A DNA stretch of 64,000 bases from Escallonia rubra (GCA_033065855.1 JAVXUO010001926.1:62001-126000), one strand, 5' to 3'. Numbered from the stretch's first letter, positions 25,301 through 37,124 are shown. Notes: a model not told the origin generated them from the letters alone. A program made the numbers and translations.

Positions 25301-26098
25301 TTACTTTTATTGTTTCTATCTCAATTATAACATCATTTTGTTTTTTTCTTGTAAGTCTAATATTTTATTTTCATTTTGTAGATATATGAGTTTTTATGTT
25401 CATATTAGATAGTGATTTTAAGAATATAGTAGTTAAAATTAAGTCTTAATAAGTTTGTTCATTAATATGTTAAAATTTCAGAATGCTTAAAATTAGTTTT
25501 TCAAATATATAATGCTTACTGATACGAAAATTAACTTATCAAGAAATAAAGACCATATTCAAAATAAAATTTGAGACCTTTAGAGATACTTATAATGTTT
25601 CTAATTTTATTTCACTTTGAAAATATAATTTGACGATATTTCATATTTTTTCATCTTAAAAGTTTGAAATGTTCTCAAATATAGTAATTAAGAATAATTT
25701 GATTTAATTGCACCCTTTTTTTTCCTAATGCGTATGTGATTTCTTTTCAAAATTTTATTTATGCTTATATAGCCACTTTGTTGATCGTGATATCTTATCA
25801 AAACAAAAAGTTATGCTATAATTTGATTATTGATTTTATATATTATATAGATAATTTTTTTCCAATGATTATGTTACGTGTAAATACATATACATTTAAT
25901 CAATCATAATAAACTTAAATTAACTGCAACATAAATTTTTGTTCGAAATCTTATCTGTTATTTTTATTTTCTAGATACAAGATTATTTATCTTTATATTA
26001 GAGAGTTAGTTTTATGAACATGATAGTCAAACTCAAATCCTAAAATTTAGTAAATTTAGAGTTTTAGAAACAAAATTACATAAACTTTAAAAATGGGT
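22400..26098 (+). repeat. Tandem array with a unit of about 1.07 kb, about 2.4 copies
   Basis: Marker blocks recur in the same order. 'gcatcttaaa.gttttaaatgt' lies near 22409, 24569 and 25653. 'tttcaaaatctcat.tatg' lies near 22499 and 24637, with a variant at 25745. 'gagagttagttttaaggacatga', or a variant of it, lies near 23851, 24891 and 25993. Spacing is about 1.07 kb once the inserted Mutator-like element is subtracted. The unit is about 75-80% A+T, noncoding, and somewhat diverged between copies. The array stops near 26098 at 'atgggtacccc'. Confidence 0.8.
22597..23690. mobile_element. Non-autonomous Mutator-like element (MULE) with GC-rich core
   Basis: The ends are inverted repeats starting GGG(T/C)TAATTACACCTATGT, about 47 bp long with about seven mismatches. 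The element is flanked by a perfect 9-bp direct repeat TTTAAATTA (22588-22596 and 23691-23699), the target duplication size of Mutator elements. It sits inside the first unit of the 1.07-kb array. There is no transposase. The centre (about 23060-23470) is a GC-rich series of short degenerate repeats such as 'gacggggaagggg', with an N at 23441. The long frames there are low complexity. Confidence 0.88.
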
Positions 26099-26179
26099 AC
26101 CCCTTACTAACTCCAAAACCTACATATACGTTTTCCTAAGTTATTGAGATGTACAAAGTTGAGGAGGTATGGCTACCCC

Positions 26180-26930
26180 TTTTTTCTGCTAAATTAGCAG
26201 CATTCTCCGCTCATTCTCCCACAACCACCAAAATTTTTATATTTAGATCTCCATAGCCGTCGTCATTAGCACATGCATGTCATGCATTTATCTCCTTTCC
26301 TCCAAAGTGAAAATAAGAAGATAAAACCATCGTTCTCTAGCATTTTTCTGCCACGTCATCTCCTCCAAGGTGGCCATTTATAACAACCATTATTGCCATC
26401 TCTACCTCAATAGCCACCATAACTTTTCCTCAACCTTCCCTCACCAAGCACTCCAAGCGTTACCATTCCATCAATCAGTACATCATCTATCTTGCCTTTC
26501 CAATTTCAGCTTTCTATTATCATTCTCCCCTCCTCTATCAATGACCATCTCCAACAACGACCATCACTGCTATATTTGTACCTCCATAGCCGCCACCAAT
26601 TCTCTACACCTCCTACATTTAGCTCTTTGACTCTAAAAGTGAGAGAAAAATAAATATCATCATCATTCTCCTATCTTTTAGCGGTTCTCTAGCGTTGTCT
26701 ATCACATTTCTTCCTCCACCATGGCCATAACCATTATTCCCTTGTGCACTTCCTCAATGTTCAGTGACCAGGCACTCTCAAGCATCATCACTCCTTTAGC
26801 CATTACCACCTTTAATCATCAGCTTGTTCCTTCTAAGAGCAATTTTTTACCATCACACGAAACTTACACCACCGTGTCATCTCACCACAACCTTTTGGGC
26901 TATTACCACGTATCAATCCTCAACCTCTAA
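26180..26930 (+). repeat. Diverged duplicated block with CTCCATAGCCG... words
   Basis: Two related stretches, about 26245-26500 and 26575-26830, share in order 'ctccatagccg', 'gaaaataa', 'cgttctctag', 'ccacg/catt', 'ctcctccaag/cttcctccac' and 'tggccat...aacc.ttattgcc'. The offset is about 330 bp. The short open frames over it (MAIYNN..., MAITII...) are themselves the same duplicated stretch and show no known protein. Confidence 0.5.
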
Positions 26931-28464
26931 AACCTATGAAGAATAGACCTGGAGCCAGTAGCCTTAGATATATAGGTGGTAGGGGCCGGAGATAGTAAAT
27001 GATTTAAAATTGTTAAGTGCTTCAGTAGTAGTATCGACGGTGCTCACCTTAACAACTGCCCAAGAGACTAAGCTGATAGATTTGAACTCACTATTAGATA
27101 TCATGGTCTCTTTGATTCAATGCGCTCAAGCACATGAACTTGGCACCTGTTGAAGCAAACTATAAACGTTGAGGCCATACAACATTTGTTATCCGGTCAT
27201 TAGAAATCACTTTAGACGCAAAAGAGAGGGCAGAAAAAGGTTATCTGTATCCCATACAAAGAAAATAAAGAAATGGTAAAATCAATGTTATGGCTTTTAG
27301 TTTTTTAGGTTGTAACAAAACAATTTAAGATAATGGGAAAAGGAAAATTTATATCCACTTCAGAACCAAAGGCTACCAGCATCCTATGAAGAAACTATAG
27401 TGACCAATTACTATTGACCACACTGCAATGATTAAAACCCAATGTCTCCATTTGATATCACAAAGGTAAGAAAAGGTAAAGTCACCTAAAGTGATAAAAG
27501 AAAATTGATTACAAACGGAAGGCTGAAAATAGATTAAAACAAATGCAAATAATTAACCACTCGAATTTCAATTCTCTCCCTACCTCTCCTACAAACGATA
27601 ACTTTAATGGCACTATTTTTTCATGCAAAGATGACAGCTATTTTGTCATGCACAGCTGAAAACTATTTTGGCGCTGAACAAATATATGTTATAGTTCTTT
27701 CCTATTCCAAACAGCTCATTGACTTGGTCTTAACTAAAGTCCTGCTACATAATAGCACATGGTTCTTAATCTAGCATGGTTTTGATAGATGGAAACAAAA
27801 AATCTATGGTATATAATCAAGATAAAGAACCATTCTCAGCATGAAATCATGGAGGAGGAGAAAAAGGCATTATTCTTTTAAAAGAAGATGAAGCATAAGC
27901 ATACGGCTTTTGGATCCACATATCATGAAAATAGGCTGTATTACTCTGGGGGGACGCTCTCAAATCAATTTAGAACCTAGTAATTAATTGGCAAAATGAA
28001 AATGCTCCAAAAACTCCAACCTTTCGCGAGTATAAGAGCTCTAAAAGTCATGTGTGTCGCAATTCTAAGTGATTGCTTTAGCTTTTTGTATAATTTAAAG
28101 ATTATTTTTTTAAATTGGCATAGACAAGCTTAGGTTATGTTGGCCAACTTCAAAAAGAATGATCGGCTCTGAACCGAACCTCCCAGAAAAGGACACTTCC
28201 CAGGGAGGAGTACGTACACTTGGCTTGGGTCATGGTCAGAAAAGACAAGTTTCGAGTTGCAACCACTCGTACTAGGACAGAAGTAGTTCAGTGGTTAGCA
28301 TAATCAGAAGATAAATTGAGTAGACATAAGGAGGAAAACCTATAATGGATAATTAACAACATAAAACTCTGTAGATGCAAGGCATTTTTTTGTTTCTAAA
28401 GATAATGGATAGGTGTTTTCATTATTTTATGTCTGTTGTTTTTCGGTTTTGATATTATATTTTC
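26931..28464. other. Intergenic region, nothing recognised
   Basis: No gene, clear repeat or RNA was seen between the duplicated block and the small LTR element. Confidence 0.4.
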
Positions 28465-28667
28465 TGATAGAAAAGGTGAAGGGAAAGATAATTATATTAG
28501 AGCGTCTTGATAAAACTGAGTACAATGAAACCTTTATATAGGCAATAGAAAACTATCCTACTAGAAACAGAAAAGAGAATCTTATAGAAGTTATGAGAAC
28601 TCTAGAATAATCTAGACATAGAACATAGGGAAAATGTAATTGCCATATTAATATATATAATCTAACA
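28465..28667 (-). repeat. 3' LTR of the small LTR element
   Basis: 203 bp, about 96% identical by eye to the other copy. On the minus strand it starts TGTTAGATTATATATATTAA. Next to it, on the internal side, lies a purine-rich tract on the minus strand (about 28668-28675). Confidence 0.92.
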
Positions 28668-28798
28668 TCCCCCCTCAAACTCAAGTTGGTAGAAAAAAAC
28701 AAGCTTGAGTTTGGAGGTTAAGTCTAGAGCGATGTCTTGATACTAGCTGCACTATGCGAGATCCAAGTTGAGAAGAATTCCATGTGTAGAGTCCGACA

Positions 28799-29700
28799 GT
28801 GCAAGAACAGAACAGGAGTCCCGGGGCGAAGTCTAACAACCATCAAGGTCTTGGGGCGAGATCCGGTGACTAAGAACAGATCAGGAGTCCTGGGGCGAAG
28901 TCCGACGACTATAAAGGTCTCGAGGCGAGGTCCGGCGACTAAGAAAAAGGCAGGAGTCCCGCGGTGAAGTTCGACGACCAGAAAAGTCTCGGGGTGAGGT
29001 CCGGCGACTAAGAACAAGGCAGGAGTCTCGGGATGAGGTCCGACGACCATAAAGGTCTGGGGTGAGGTCCGGCGACTAAGAACAAGGCAAGAGTCCCGGG
29101 GTAAGGTTCGACGACCATAAAGGTCTCAGAGTGAGGTCCGGTGACTAAGAACAAGGGAGGAGTCCTGGGGTAAGGTCCGACGACCATAACTGTCTCGGAG
29201 TGAGGTCCGGCGACTAAGAATAAGGCAGGAGTCCCAAGGTGAGGTCCGACGACCATAAAGGTCTCGGGGTAAGGTCCGAAAACTGAGAAGAAAACAGGAG
29301 TCCCGGGGTGAGGTCCGACGACCATAAAGATCTCGGGGTAAGGTCCGAAAACTGAGAAGAAAACAGGAGTCCCGGGGTGAGGTCCGACGACCATAAAGGT
29401 CTCGGGGTAAGGTCCGGCGACTGAGAAGAAGACAAGAGTCCCGGGGGGAGGTCCGACGACCATAAAGTTCTCGGGGTGAGGTCCGGCGACTGAGAAGAAG
29501 ACAGGAGTCCCGGGGGGAGGTCCGACGACCATAAAGTTCTCGGGGTGAGTTCTAGCGACTGAGAAGAAGACAGGAGTCCCAGGGGGAGGTCCAACGACCA
29601 TGAAGGTCTCGGGGTGAGGTCCGGTGACTAAGAACAAGGAAGGAGTCCGGGGGCGAAGTTCGACGACCATAAACGTCTCGGGGTGAGGTCCGGTGAATAA
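28799..29700 (-). repeat. 69-bp minisatellite inside the small LTR element, about 13 copies
   Basis: The unit contains, on the plus strand, 'caggagtcccggggtgaggt', 'ccgacgaccataaaggtctc' and 'ggggtgaggtccggcgacta'. Because 69 is a multiple of three, the minus strand stays open for 220 codons (29008-29670) with a 23-residue repeat of the type VVGPHPGTPVFFSVAGPHPE. A second frame is open for 126 codons. The repeat probably stays open because of its period. There is no sign that it is a real protein, but it is GC-rich and sharply different from its surroundings. Confidence 0.85.
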
Positions 29701-29973
29701 GAGAATTTCTTTTTTATATATTTTTTGATTTGAGCAAAAGAGATAAGTTAGAGTTTATGAACAGCAAGAGTGGGCAGTGGCTAGGGTTTCAGCATAAACG
29801 AAGATCACTGTATAAAAAGGGCAGGAAAGAAAGACCAAAATTTTAAAACTCAAGAAGAAATGAAGAGCACAAAAAGAAAACAAAGGCACATGAATTGGCT
29901 GGGCGAACGGTAGAACGCCGTTCGCCAGAGTTTACGAAAATAGTTGAAAGACTCTCAAACCGGCGGATTGTAT

Positions 29974-29986
29974 GGCTCTAATACCA
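29974..29986 (-). other. Primer-binding site of the small LTR element
   Basis: The minus strand reads TGGTATTAGAGCC directly after the 5' LTR, one base different from the usual initiator tRNA-Met binding site TGGTATCAGAGCC. Confidence 0.85.
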
Positions 29987-30189
29987 TGATAGAAAAGGTG
30001 AAGGGAAAGATAATTATATTAGAGAGTCTTGATAAAACTGAGTACAATGAAGCCTTTATATAGGCAAGAGAAAACTATCCTACTAGAAACAGAAAAGAGA
30101 GTCCTATAGAAGTTAGGAGAACTCTAGAATAATCTAGACATAGAACATAGGAAAAAGATAATTGCCATATTAATATATATAATCTAACA
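29987..30189 (-). repeat. 5' LTR of the small LTR element
   Basis: 203 bp, the upstream LTR in the element's own (minus) direction. On the minus strand it holds a CTATATAAAGG box (near 30055-30062), a plausible element promoter. Confidence 0.92.
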
Positions 30190-33100
30190 TTTTCCTTTTC
30201 AAGGCTTAGAGAAGCAATTGAGGTCAATTTGAAGAAACTGTGGACGTATAATGTTTAAGTTCCCCAGATTTTTGTTAAGGTACATAATGGGTTGACTAAT
30301 TATATATAGTTGCTTGTCTTATGGTCTTATAGTTAAAGTACCTTGCTTCGTGACATTTCCTAGTTGCCCTTCAGTAAAAAATTCTGGATGTGACACCACA
30401 TGTACCAGATCTGCTTAAGGAATAACCTTTCAGACAAGGGAACCTTAACTTTACATTTGAATAACCTAACAAACCAGTTGAACAAGGACTTAATCACCTT
30501 GCGCAATGTAGAAACAACCAATATGCAGGAAGACCGTAAGCCAAATAAGGATCCAAATCAAACAAGAAAATTCTGCATATTAACAGCTACAACTAAAGTT
30601 TCAGATTTGTACAGCTACAAAGAATAAGGTAAAGAAGCAAATATCAAGGTTTTTGGAATGTTTAAGAAAGAGGGACCTTAGCCTGCGGGAGTGGGGGCTG
30701 GGGAGCGTAAGCACCTGGAATAATCTAAGGTTATGAGCAGCTTGAATAAATAAGTGCATAAAGAGTATTAAAATTTGTTTAATATATCACACACAGTGTA
30801 CACACTTTCTTCCTTGAAAATACCATAAGCGAGAATGAACTTGTTACTTTGTACTCGTCACGTCAAGTGACTATGAGCTACTTGTCTTTGGAAGGTAAAA
30901 GTAGTTATGTTGTTGCTGTTCACTTCTCAAGACATTTCTAGGTGGCACATCTCTCATCTAATAGGGTTATACATGGGGCCAAAGATGAATGAATGAGAGA
31001 GAGGGAGAGAGACGATGGAATAATCTATAAAGGTGCAGTTATTATATAGTTATGCTCTATGTTAACGTGATAACCGACACATAGAGAAAGTCAAATGGTT
31101 AACTAAAAAGTTGGAGAAACTTCACTTGTTGAATTGGTGGTAGGTGTTTGGAGAGTAGTTGATTATTGATACAAACATATGAAAACAGTTGTATCTGATT
31201 ACTTGCTTTTTTGCAGAGTAAGACTTGTTTCACGACCACCACACCTTCCTAACCTTAAACCCACACACAACTCACCCGTCAAATCTTCTCATCGGCATTT
31301 CATCAAACAGTTGGCGGGTGACTCTCACCACTTCCTTAATCTCCACCACCCTCTTCAACCCTCGACAATTTCCTCACCTAATCCTCAATTTTACCCAACA
31401 AATCAATCCTCAATGTCCACATGTATGTGTTGGGGGGTAGGGGATGGAGGAAATCTGATTTGTGCCTTTTTATGTTTGTGTCTGATTTGGAAGGGAAGAT
31501 GGGGGAGGGGTATTTTGGGTAGACAAAAGATGAAATTTTGAAAAACCCCATTTTTTTAAGATCCCCCCACCCATACACATTATTTATAAATTTTCAAAAT
31601 ATAACCCATTTCTTCTGAAGTTTACAAAAAAGAAACCACCTTCCACTAACTTCTAACCCCAAAACCCACTTTTTTGTAATTTTCCCTAAACAGAGTACTT
31701 TAATACTGCTTGACACTTTTATGAGCATGTGTAGTGACTAGAAGTAGAAAGAACCAAAGTGGGACTGACTCACATTTGAGGAGGACGGAGTTGAATTCCC
31801 CAATTTAGGGTATTTCACCTCAGATGCTATGTTTAACTAAATTAGAGGGGAACTCACTGATCTGGTACAGGCCCACTCGATGTTGAAAGTTGTCGGAACA
31901 TAGAGACGATCATATAATAACCATCCCATACATGGAAATATGTGATTTGCTTGCCTGTTCTCCCATACCACAAACACTGGTTGTATTACCCCCAACCCAA
32001 TTGTAGTCAGGTCTCTACACCAACTCCATAGCCACCACGTCCAATATCTTTTCCACATAATTTCCAAAGACGATAGTTTCTCAAGCTATTGACACAAGTT
32101 TCAGGGCTAGATTAGAGATCCCACAGAACCAGAGAAATTGTTCCACCTCACTTTCTCCCATTGAACACTATATACTTTGTGGTTAGTAAAAGCGAAACGC
32201 AATAAAGTCACAGCTCATGTGGAGTGGGAAAGTCTCAAAATCAAGAGAGGGAAAGACGTCAAACAACTTGAATTATAATCCTCCAAAATTCAAAAGTTTC
32301 ATTCTTAAACTGATTGAACCAACATATATGAGCTCTTGTGAAAAAAGAAGAAAAAAGAAAAATACTTTAAAAAGTTTAGTAAAATTAACTTGATATGATC
32401 GATTTGAAGATCATTCTCCCCAACATTGACAAAGTTATGATATCTATACTCCAGTTGGTACTATAAATCATAGATCACAAAATGAGCATTAATTATGTAT
32501 ATGACGAAATATACCTGAATTGATCATGATTAACCAAATTACAAACCCATGTTTAAAAGACTATATAAGTTCAGCCAAATTGCACGCAATATGATTCGTA
32601 GCTTCAAGATCATCCTTCTTGATGCAGACCATTCACTAACATCCATGTTCCAATTGTTTCCCTGATTACCAAATGCAAGAGTGTCTTTGTATTTCACTTT
32701 GCCTCAGGATGTGAAAGTATCACCAAGAATGAAACCACTGCTTGGTGACTACAAAGTAGAAGTTGCGGAATTCTCGAAGGGAAATGGAAGAGGAATTTGG
32801 GGGGCCTAAAACCCCAGTTGAATTAAGCACTCTAGATTAATTTTTTTGTCAAATCCACAGGAGAATTACCTTTCACAATTCAAGCATTCTTTTGTGACAC
32901 AATTTTTCTACTTTTCCAACTGTTCATCACCCCCTCTCTCCTTCTTTTTTAATCTCAGCCATATATTTTTTGTCTATTGTTTCAAGAATTTGTTTATGAT
33001 TTATTTATTTCATAACCAATTATCATTATACAATAACCATTCGCAAAAGTTGCGAAACATTAAACTTTGCAAATTTCGAGATTTTAAAATGCAAGGATTT

Positions 33101-33939
33101 TAAATGAAGGGATTTTAAGCTATGTGGTACTTTAAAATTCTTCATCCAAACACACTCTAAATGCAGTTCTTCATTCTTTCCTTACTTTGTTCATAGGGAA
33201 GCCAATTACGAATCTAAGTCCGGCCCAAAAGAAAAAAACAGAGTAGACAAAAATTCTTATACATGAACCACGAGTTTACGACCAAATTAGGATCCTACTA
33301 TTCTTAATTTGATAGAAACACGAGGTCACATGTATGGCAAACAAAACCTCCAGCAGTCTATCTCGAATAGCATATAGAAAATAACTTTATTCAACGACAA
33401 ATCACTAGACCAAAATGCACACATATATATCACTATAAAAACCTTAACTATACGAATACCAATAAATTAGATAGACTGAGAGAGCGCTTTGATAGCTCAC
33501 CGCGAATGAGAGCGTCGTGAGGGGCGGGGCCCTGAGCTTTCGGAGAGAGAATAAGGCTCGAAAAAGCTCTGAAATCAGCTGGTTTTGATCAAGCAATTGA
33601 TAGCAGAGAAATTGCTCTGTCTCGGTAGGTGTTTGGAATGACTTTTGTGTTAATCTGTACACAATGAAATGATTTTGAACGTGCGATAGGGATCGTGTAA
33701 ATGGGATTGGCATGCATGAACTGATGAAAGTGATCGAGTTTGTTAGGGTTGTAGCCGAACCAATACAATCTTGGTTACAAGGTTGAAAAACTCCGGTAAT
33801 CCGGCAAGAGAAGCTAAATTGGAAAAGGTTTAGATGAAAAATTAAGGTAATTCAGGTTTCGTGGAAAAAAACAAGGGTACCAGATATGAGACAGTTTCTA
33901 GAGAGAGAAACTCCAACTTCTCTCTAAAAAAATAGTTCC
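30190..33939. other. Intergenic region with MITE-end-like sequences
   Basis: No gene recognised. Around 31540-31690 a block ending 'ttttttgtaattttccctaa' resembles one end of a Mutator-like or similar element, but no partner end was found. Near 33110-33160 the words 'catccaaacacactctaa' resemble a TIR end of the type seen at 42094. Several short open frames here are not protein-like. Confidence 0.4.
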
Positions 33940-34670
33940 CACGGATGTGATGATGCCGCCGATGATGGAAGAAATGGCGTCGCATAGATCTTCGCGCTTG
34001 CAAGGCCCAGTCAAAGACATCCTAGCAACTTAGGAAAATTTGGTAAGAGGCTACATGTGGGAGGAGGATTCATATTTTGGTAGTGAGTGTAATCAATTCT
34101 TTGATTTATGTGGTTGGATTCTCCTTTCGAGTCGTAGGCAGCTAGTCTATTTTCCATAGCTTCTTGGACCTCATGGATTTCATTCTCAGCTATTTGTTTG
34201 TTCTTCAGTGATCTCGGCATTTTGTTCGGTTATGAGAAGTAATTGTTGAAGGTAGGTTGGAATTGGTAATGAACAAGCTTACCAGCTCAGGCCTCAATTA
34301 AAAGGCTCTGATACAAGTTGTAGCTTATGAGATTGAGACGCTACGAAGCTTAGTTGCCAATTGAGTCATGGAGAATTGAAGAATTAGACAAGAAACAAGA
34401 AATAGAGGATAGTTAGAATAGAGAAAGAGAGATGTATTAGGGAGAGAATTCGAATGCTTTGATCACATATTACATGCATTTTTTCTCTATCTGCCCACGA
34501 TGTATGGACAACTTCTAACAGAAATTCAAACAGAATTTTTGGCTCTAGCGCCAAAACTAACTAAAAGCAATAGTCGCTAAAAATATTTTAACTTGAATTA
34601 AAAAATAACTCTAAACGGTGTCGTATGGCATGGCGTTAATTCCGTTATTTCCCTCTGTTGGCAGTTGCAT
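33940..34670 (-). mobile_element. Ty3/gypsy fossil piece: LTR, primer-binding site and start of gag
   Basis: On the minus strand a probable LTR (about 34670 to 34318) is followed by a TTGTATCAGAGCC-type primer-binding site (about 34303-34315) and then a gag-like start at about 34220 (MPRSLKNKQIAENEIHEVQEAMENR), a charged, helical opening typical of chromovirus gag. The copy is short and truncated, with no pol. LTR ends are approximate (start TGCAACTGCC, end near CTACA). Confidence 0.5.
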
Positions 34671-35039
34671 ATTCATCTCCTTCGTTGACTCCATCTCCTG
34701 CAACTGGCCTTTTAATGCGGATCAAATGGTCCTGGACTGTCTACGAGCCCTCTCAGCCTGATCTTCAGCTTGCCTTTCTATTTCCTCTCTTCCTTGCGTC
34801 TGATCAGCTCCTTCATGTTGCCGAATTATGTAATGACTCAATTGACTTGTCCCTAATTTCAGTCGTTGATTTAGAGACAGAAAGGAATGAGAAATTGTTG
34901 GTAAGCTTCTCTTGGACCTTCTCTTGGACCTTACCAGCTGCAATCTAGGTCCTCTTAACTGAGTATCAAGATGTTTTTTAAGAACCTAAGGAGCTCTTCC
35001 ACAGAGAAATTAAGACCACCATACTAGACTTACAAATGG

Positions 35040-35815
35040 GGCCAAGCCTGTGAACTTATTAAAGCTTCGTAGAGATACAGCAGTTCATCCTGTTTTCCAT
35101 GTATCATTGTTGAAGAAAAGAATTGGAGTTACCATCAATCTCTCCACTGAGTTACCAATTGTCACTGTGGATGGAAAATTTTTAATAGACCCAATTGCTG
35201 TGGTGGGAAACCGTTTGATTCAGAACCAGTGAACCAGGTTTTCGTCAAATGGTCAAACCTGGAAGATGGCGAAGAGACTTGGGAGGACTAGGAGGTACCC
35301 AAGGAAAGATTCCCTAATTTCAACCCTTGGGGACTAGGGTCTATCCAAGGGGAAGGGAATGTCATGGCCGGACGTGCGCCATTGTATGTTAGAATCAAGC
35401 TAACATAGAGAGCTGACACGCAAATGGCAGGAGGAGAAGTTGACCAGTAACGGCTTAACGATCAATTTGGAAGACGGGCTAAACGTCACCATTGGTTTAT
35501 GTATTTTAAATAAACAACGTGGCTATGCCACGCCATAGTCTTTAGCTGAGGTGTCAAGTAGGCCAGACGCAGTTTCCTTATTGGTAAGAGTTACATTGTG
35601 AATAATCCGTTATTCCCTGCCTGGGATTGCGGGAAGTTGTTTAAAAATTAAAACAGAGAATTGTAGAGAGAGAAGATCGTTCGAAAATCATGAAATAACA
35701 TATGCTTCCTTCTCTCATCTGCTACTGTTTTCTTCTTCCCTAATCTGCCTATTTATCAATCTCAAATCCAGCCTGTATCCCTGGAATCTTGTAGTGACTC
35801 GTGAGATTCACGACA
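35040..35815 (+). mobile_element. Ty3/gypsy chromovirus fossil, pol tail and 3' LTR (Reina-like)
   Basis: A remnant of the integrase C-terminus (HPVFHVSLLKK, about 35086) and of a chromodomain (VFVKWSNLEDGEETWED, about 35240-35291) is followed by a purine tract and a complete-looking 456-bp LTR (35360-35815) starting TGTCATGGCC and ending TTCACGACA. The LTR size and the layout fit the Reina group of chromoviruses. The copy is broken and lacks everything upstream. It faces away from the minus-strand piece at 33.9-34.7 kb. Confidence 0.75.
35360..35815 (+). repeat. 3' LTR of the Reina-like element
   Basis: TGTC...GACA ends, 456 bp, preceded by the purine-rich stretch 'ccaaggggaaggga'. Contains the purine-rich words 'gtagagagagaagatcg' in its second half. 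Confidence 0.7.
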
Positions 35816-36299
35816 TTCTTCTCCAAGCTCCGCTTCTGAGAAGAGATCCAGTTCGGCTGGTTCCGTTTGGGTTCTTGTTCTTTTTCTTCTTTTGTGGTAC
35901 ATCGTTTCTCTAATATCGTCCTACTTATCGGTTATATCCTTGTCATAGATGTCAAGCTAATTCTACTTTATGATGTTTTTGGACCTTAAATAGTGAGGGT
36001 CTTGAGACTGGAATTCATGTTTTGGGTATCTTGATTAACTGTCAATTTTATGGATGATTTTGGTTAATTAGGTTTTTTTTTTTTTTTTGTATGCCTATTT
36101 TTTATGCGTGGCTAGGATCTTAGATGAACGTTTGGTTGGGGAAAATGATTTATCATTTAACGCAGAAAAAAAAAATAACGTAGAGCGACATGAGTACTTT
36201 TTCTATGTCTGCAATGTAGTTTGATCATTTTCGGTGTGAATTTAAGGGACATGGCGATGTGGACTTTTCCATGTTATCATCATCTTTTAGATGAATTAG

Positions 36300-36870
36300 C
36301 CTCTTGAAGCTCGATAAGTAACTCAATGTTACTTCAAATTAGGCTAGTAATGAACTAAGAGTATAATGGTGACAAGCTGTGTGACCATGATTGCTACTCT
36401 TATATGTTGATAATCTCTGTTTATGTAGTTGTGTGTCCGAGTTCTGTTTCTGATTTTGGGGGTGGCTGTATCCGATTTAGATGTGAAGCTAGTAATCCAT
36501 GTTATAATCTCGAGCATCATAATCACCGTCTTCTTTTTTGGGAATGGTAGAATTAAATGCAGAACTAGATGAAAACTTGAGAAATAACTCAATATTACTT
36601 CAGATTAGGCTAGTCAGGCTCTAAGTGTATAGTGGTGACAAGCTATGTGACCACGATTTGCTACTACTTTATGCTGAAGTTTATATGCTGATATTTATGT
36701 ATAGTAATTTTGGTTTACTTGGTTGTTTTTTGTTAATTATGTCTCTTATTTTTGGCGGTGGCTGAATTTGGGTGTTAACTACCTTTCGGCACACACATAA
36801 AGCAAAGCGTCATGATCACCATCTTCATTTGGGATGATTTTATTTGATGCAGAACTGGATGAAAGCTCTC
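36300..36870 (+). repeat. Tandem duplication, unit about 280 bp, two copies
   Basis: 'taactcaatgttacttcaaa' with 'ttaggctagt' at about 36315 recurs at about 36587, followed in both by 'tataatggtgacaagctgtgtgaccatga' type sequence, a 'ggtggctg' block, 'atcataatcaccgtcttc' and 'tgcagaactagatgaaa'. The copies have diverged. The second copy holds the left arm of the 34-bp inverted repeat. Confidence 0.75.
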
Positions 36871-37124
36871 AACCTGTAGCTTCAAAGGTTTCTACAACTT
36901 GGTGTTGTGTGAATTTTGACTGTGATTTGGCCATTTTCATCTTGATTGATACGATATTGGAGGATATGCTTTTAGCCCCTGGTTTAGGTACCACTTGCGT
37001 GAATTTTTATCCCCATTTTTGGATCAGTACATCCTTTCAAAGCACAAATCTTGTATTCGATACAAGTTGTTAGAAACTCTATAGGTGACTGCTTTGCTTT
37101 ATGTGTGTGCCGAAAGGTAGTTAA
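36775..37124. repeat. Fold-back: perfect 34-bp inverted repeat with 282-bp spacer
   Basis: The arm at 36775-36808 (TTAACTACCTTTCGG at its start, ATAAAGCAAAGC at its end) is the exact reverse complement of 37091-37124. Both outer ends are TTAA or TA palindromes, so it could be a small TIR element with a TTAA or TA target, or an inverted local duplication. No transposase and no clear family match. The interior includes the second copy of the tandem duplication. Confidence 0.8.

Larger units (their letters stand above)
28465..30189 (-). mobile_element. Complete small non-autonomous LTR retrotransposon with internal minisatellite
   Basis: Two 203-bp direct repeats (28465-28667 and 29987-30189) begin TGATAG and end TCTAACA. 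They are flanked by a perfect 5-bp target duplication, TTTTC (28460-28464 and 30190-30194). A primer-binding site next to the right LTR and a purine tract (minus strand) next to the left LTR show that the element reads on the minus strand. Internally it has no gag, protease, reverse transcriptase or integrase. Most of the 1.3-kb interior is a 69-bp tandem repeat. The LTRs differ at about nine positions (about 4%), which suggests an insertion a few million years old. It must have used proteins in trans, probably Ty1/copia by LTR style. Confidence 0.92.

Noticed and set aside
29008-29670. 220-codon frame with a 23-residue repeat as a real protein gene
   Set aside because: The 69-bp period alone keeps the frame open and a second frame is open too; no start context or family supports it. 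Kept only as a repeat observation.
31540-31690. Mutator-like element end
   Set aside because: One GGGAAAATTAC-like end on the minus strand was seen, but no partner end or 9-bp duplication within reach.
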